Shown here one piece after another: positions 60,879 through 64,000 of a stretch of 64,000 nucleotides of DNA (within the stretch, counting starts at the first letter, position 1; each line of letters opens with the position of its first letter). The stretch comes from Panacagrimonas sp. Lineage in GTDB: Bacteria; Pseudomonadota; Gammaproteobacteria; Nevskiales; Nevskiaceae. Below the pieces are notes generated by a model. The model searched no databases. It saw only the letters and a program-made list of their open reading frames with translations, and had not been told where the DNA came from. A program made the position numbers and the translations under genes. Location of the stretch: NCBI RefSeq assembly GCF_020697055.1, contig NZ_JAJFBP010000004.1, positions 62,001-126,000 of the forward strand, written 5' to 3'.

Positions 60879-61032
60879 GGGAGGCTTCCAGAAGGAGCGG
60901 CTGCGGGATCGGCGGCCAGGTCGCAATGCTGGAGGCGTCTGTAGGAGCACGGCGCGCAGGTTGTCGCCATGTCCGCGGGCAGTATGCCCGCAATCGCACA
61001 CGGCCAGTGGCCAACGCGATGCGACGGCCTCG

Positions 61033-61905
61033 TCAGGCGTCGTCGATCGCGCGCGGCCAGCTGTCGTGCAGCAGGCGGGACAAGGCGCGATCGGCGAGCA
61101 GCCTTCCGCCCGTCTGGCAGCGGGCGCAGTAGTTCGCCTCGTTGTCGGCATAGACGATCCGCTGCACCGGCGTGCCGCAATCCGGACACGGCAGCCCGAA
61201 TCGCCCGTGCACGGCCATCGCGGCGTGGAACGCGGTGACCTTGGGCGGCCAGCCGCCCGCGGCCTGCGCCTCCTGCCGCAGGTGATCGGTCCACTGCGAC
61301 AGCACGCAGCGCGTGGCGTCGAACACGCGTGCGCAGGCCGCATCGTCGATCGACTGCGTCTTCAGGAACGGCGAGAGCCGCGCGCGATGCAGGATCTCGT
61401 CGGAGTACGCGTTGCCGATGGCCGCGAAGATCGTGGGATCGGTCAGCGCCCGCTTGAGGGTGTGGTTGTCGCGACGCAGTCGCGCGGTGAACGCCGCCAG
61501 ATCGATCGCCAGCGGCTCGAGGCCGCCGCGATCCATCTTTGCCAGTTCGGCCTCGGACGCGAACAGGTGCAGCGCGGCGCGTCGCTTGGTGCCCGGCTCG
61601 GTCAGCAAAAGCGAGCCCGTTTCGAAGTCGAACGCGCACAAGCCCTTCGCGCCCGGTTTTTTCCAGTGCAGGCGCCCGAGGATCATCAGGTGCACCGCGG
61701 CGCAGGCACCGCCTTCGAATCGCAGCACGAGGCGCTTGCCGATGCGGGACGTCCCGACGAGCCTGCGTCCGCCGAAGTCGGCCGGTCGGGGCGTCACCGT
61801 GCGCAGCACGAAGGGATTGCCCAGGCGGATCGCCTTCAACGTCTGCCCGAGCGCCCGAGCCTCGAGACACTCGAGGTAGACGCTCAGGTCGGGCAGCTCC
61901 GGCAT
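61033..61905 (-). CDS. Fpg/Nei-family DNA glycosylase
   Basis: A 290-residue base-excision repair glycosylase/AP lyase. It begins MPELPDLSVYLECLEARALG, with the catalytic Pro1 after Met removal and Glu2. The helix-two-turn-helix (AIGNAYSDEILHRARLSPF) and the Fpg-type zinc finger (CPDCGTPVQRI, YCARCQTGG) are complete. The usual MPELPEVE start is altered at residues 5-8. Likely substrate is oxidised purine or pyrimidine; a firm Fpg-versus-Nei assignment is not made. It lies 17 nt after purT. Confidence 0.88.
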   Translation of the reverse strand: MPELPDLSVYLECLEARALGQTLKAIRLGNPFVLRTVTPRPADFGGRRLVGTSRIGKRLVLRFEGGACAAVHLMILGRLHWKKPGAKGLCAFDFETGSLLLTEPGTKRRAALHLFASEAELAKMDRGGLEPLAIDLAAFTARLRRDNHTLKRALTDPTIFAAIGNAYSDEILHRARLSPFLKTQSIDDAACARVFDATRCVLSQWTDHLRQEAQAAGGWPPKVTAFHAAMAVHGRFGLPCPDCGTPVQRIVYADNEANYCARCQTGGRLLADRALSRLLHDSWPRAIDDA

Positions 61906-61921
61906 GCCGGCCCGGTGCGGT

Positions 61922-63175
61922 TCACATCGCGCGGATGGCCGACGCGGCCCGCCGCGCCTTGGCCCGCGCCGCCTCGACGCTCTCGTCGAGCGCCAGCGCC
62001 ACGCCCATGCGCCGCTTGCCGACGATCTCGGGCTTTCCGAACAGACGCAGCATCGTGTCGGGCTCGGCCAGCGCCTGCGCCGCGCCGTTGAAGGCGGGCG
62101 CCACCTGATTGCCCTCGCAGAGAATGGCGCAGGAAGCGGCAAAAGGTCCGCGCGCACGGATGTTGGGAATCGGCAGGCCCAGGATCGCGCGCACGTGCAG
62201 CGCGAACTGGCTCAGGTCCTGCGAGATCAGCGTGACCAGGCCGGTATCGTGCGGCCGTGGCGAGACTTCGCTGAAGATCACGTCGTCGCCCTTGACGAAC
62301 AGTTCCACGCCGAAGATTCCGCGGCCGCCCAGCGCGCGCGTGACCTTGTCGGCGATCTCCTGCGACCTGGCCAGCGCCGCTTCGGACATCGGGTGCGGCT
62401 GCCAGGACTCGCGGTAATCGCCGTCGACCTGCAGATGCCCGATCGGCGCGCAGAACGAGGTGTTGGTGCCGCATTCCTCGTTCATGCCCGGCGGGCCCAG
62501 CCAGTGGCGCACGGTGAGCAGCGTGATCTCGTAGTCGAAGTCGACGAAGCCTTCGACGATCACTTTGCCCCGACCGGCGCGGCCACCGGCCTGCGCGTAG
62601 TCCCAGGCCTTCTGTACGTCCGCCACGGTCTTGACCGTCGACTGACCCTTGCCCGAGCTCGACATCACCGGCTTGACCACGCACGGAATGCCGATGGCCT
62701 CGATCGCCGCCCGGTATTCGGCCTCGGTTTCCGCGAAGCGATACGGCGAGGTGGGAAGTCCCAGCTCCTCGGCCGCCAGACGGCGGATGCCCTCGCGATC
62801 CATCGTCAGGCGCGCCGCGCGCGCCGTCGGCACCACGATGAAGCCTTCCTTCTCCAGCTCCAGCAGCGTCGGCGTATGGATCGCCTCGATCTCCGGGACG
62901 ATCAGCGTCGGGCCTTCCAGTTCGATGACGCGGCGCAGCTCGGCGCCGTCGAGCATCTTGATCACGTGGCTGCGGTGCGCGACCTGCATCGCGGGAGCGT
63001 TCGAATACCGGTCCACCGCGACCGTCTCGACGCCGAGGCGCTGCAGTTCGATCACGACTTCCTTGCCCAGCTCCCCCGAGCCGAGCATCAGCACGCACAC
63101 GGCGTTGACCGACAGCGGCGTGCCCAGCGTGATGGTCGAGACCTGGATGGCCGGCGGCTGTGGAAGGTCAGACAT
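61922..63175 (-). CDS. purT: Formate-dependent phosphoribosylglycinamide formyltransferase 2
   Basis: A 417-residue ATP-grasp enzyme of purine synthesis, making formyl-GAR from formate, ATP and [41 protein letters not shown] and the closing [16 protein letters not shown] block are typical. It overlaps the upstream oxidoreductase stop by 8 nt and precedes the Fpg-type gene by 16 nt, forming a probable three-gene operon. Confidence 0.96.
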   Translation of the reverse strand: MSDLPQPPAIQVSTITLGTPLSVNAVCVLMLGSGELGKEVVIELQRLGVETVAVDRYSNAPAMQVAHRSHVIKMLDGAELRRVIELEGPTLIVPEIEAIHTPTLLELEKEGFIVVPTARAARLTMDREGIRRLAAEELGLPTSPYRFAETEAEYRAAIEAIGIPCVVKPVMSSSGKGQSTVKTVADVQKAWDYAQAGGRAGRGKVIVEGFVDFDYEITLLTVRHWLGPPGMNEECGTNTSFCAPIGHLQVDGDYRESWQPHPMSEAALARSQEIADKVTRALGGRGIFGVELFVKGDDVIFSEVSPRPHDTGLVTLISQDLSQFALHVRAILGLPIPNIRARGPFAASCAILCEGNQVAPAFNGAAQALAEPDTMLRLFGKPEIVGKRRMGVALALDESVEAARAKARRAASAIRAM

Positions 63176-64000
63176 GGGATCTCCGAGCGCGATGCATGCG
63201 CCACGCGGCGCGGTATTCCGTCGAGAGGTAGCCGATCAGCGCCGACAGCGTGCCGCGCTGCAGGTCCGGGCCCAGCCCATCGGCCAGGCGAAACAGGTTC
63301 AGGTAGTACCAGCCGATCTCGCCGAAGGCGTTGAGCTGGCGGAACAGCGCAAGCTTCGAGGTCGGCGAGAACAGTCCGCGATCGGCCAGCACCAGTCCGC
63401 GTTCGAACGCCGGCAGCTCGCGCGTCTCGCCGCGCAGCAGCGCACCCGCGACGTCGGTGTGCGTGCACAGCGGACGCGCCAGTCCGATCACGTCGCACAC
63501 GCCTTCGTCCACCGCCGTTTCCATGGTCTCGCGCGTGCGAAAACCGCCCGTGACCATCAGCGGCATCTTCGCCACCTTGCGCACGCGCTCGGCGTATTCG
63601 AGGAAGTAGGCCTCGCGTCGTCGCGTGCTTTCGCGCTTGGGCGCGGCGGTCGACGCATCGCCCTGGTGACCGAGCAGCGCCGGCTGCTCGTAGTTGCCGC
63701 CGGAGAGTTCGAGCAGATCCACCGACTCGTCGTTGAGCCAACCGACGACCTGCACGCAATCGTCGTTGGTGAAGCCGCCTTTGCGGAAGTCGTCGGAATT
63801 GAGCTTCACGCTGATCGGGAAATCCGCGCCGACCGCGCGACGCGTCGCGCGCAAGACCTCGATCAGCATCCGCGCCCGGTTGGAAAGGTCACCGCCCCAG
63901 GCATCGGTGCGTCGATTGGTCACCGGCGACAGGAACGAGCTGAGCAGGTAGCCGTGCGCGGCGTGGATCTGCACGCCGGTGAAACCGCAGTCGCGCGCGA
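63168..64000 (-). CDS. NADH:flavin oxidoreductase (Old Yellow Enzyme type), N-terminus outside window
   Basis: The C-terminal ~277 residues of an FMN-dependent TIM-barrel oxidoreductase. The catalytic site region [20 protein letters not shown], the FMN-binding [20 protein letters not shown] and GLARPLC motif fit the family. Substrate is typically an alpha,beta-unsaturated carbonyl. Its first half lies beyond base 64000. It shares its 3' end with the purT start. Confidence 0.9.
   Translation of the reverse strand, partial: ARDCGFTGVQIHAAHGYLLSSFLSPVTNRRTDAWGGDLSNRARMLIEVLRATRRAVGADFPISVKLNSDDFRKGGFTNDDCVQVVGWLNDESVDLLELSGGNYEQPALLGHQGDASTAAPKRESTRRREAYFLEYAERVRKVAKMPLMVTGGFRTRETMETAVDEGVCDVIGLARPLCTHTDVAGALLRGETRELPAFERGLVLADRGLFSPTSKLALFRQLNAFGEIGWYYLNLFRLADGLGPDLQRGTLSALIGYLSTEYRAAWRMHRARRSHV

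Overview
The window is a very GC-rich chromosomal segment (roughly 65-70 % G+C by eye) from a Gram-negative bacterium. Outer-membrane and periplasmic functions (LptE, MltF, L,D-transpeptidase, a DUF481 outer-membrane protein), SecA with a zinc tail, PurT, TypA and a leuS-lptE pair point to the Pseudomonadota, most likely Beta- or Gammaproteobacteria of the Burkholderiales/Lysobacterales kind. The genus cannot be fixed by eye. There is no prophage, transposase, integrase or CRISPR array. Two genes are cut by the window edges: secA at the left and an Old Yellow Enzyme-type oxidoreductase at the right.

Layout. 1-4186: secA 3' part with its terminator, a small secreted protein, an acetyl-CoA acetyltransferase. 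4396-8034: a secreted DUF11-like protein, an alkA-like glycosylase and MBL-hydrolase operon, a probable deletion scar joining 5' remnants of two convergent genes, and a CoxE-type VWA protein. 8036-13640: a FecR/SPOR proline-rich lipoprotein, an acyl-CoA synthetase, an MpaB-type oxygenase. 13801-26989: signalling and DNA repair. A hybrid kinase comes first, then a two-gene nuclease-helicase operon, exonuclease III, and a four-gene operon (CHASE3-GAF kinase with three receivers, CheR, CheB, receiver-kinase-receiver protein) whose genes overlap or nearly touch.

27209-36655 holds an alpha/beta hydrolase, a secreted thermonuclease and many small or stress-type genes: a CHAD protein, a PfpI-type amidotransferase, an L,D-transpeptidase followed by an M23 peptidase in overlapping frames, a Gln/Gly-rich protein, an alcohol dehydrogenase behind a possible leader peptide, a hemerythrin, and two small unknown proteins. 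36677-40858: a large PAS hybrid kinase divergent from a GGDEF diguanylate cyclase. 40873-46539: a GH15 hydrolase and glucose dehydrogenase-like pair, a Rieske oxygenase with a small coupled partner, a DDN-like reductase, an ECF sigma factor. 46962-50722: a 33-residue Lys-rich protein, tRNA-Ser(CGA), mltF, def with a thioredoxin-like ferredoxin, a DUF481 protein. 50770-57447: a glcF-like protein overlapping lptE tail to tail, leuS, an adenylate-forming-fold protein that lacks key catalytic motifs, a His-rich secreted protein. 57602-64000: typA, an N-formylglutamate amidohydrolase pair, and an oxidoreductase-purT-fpg operon.

The points most worth following are: (i) the MmcB-like nuclease plus nuclease-helicase operon (15728-18801); (ii) the scar at 6634-6787; (iii) the glcF/lptE 152-bp antisense overlap with holA missing behind lptE; (iv) the degenerate adenylate-forming protein at 55408; (v) a repeated palindrome behind def and typA; (vi) three very short genes (20289, 46962, 33494).
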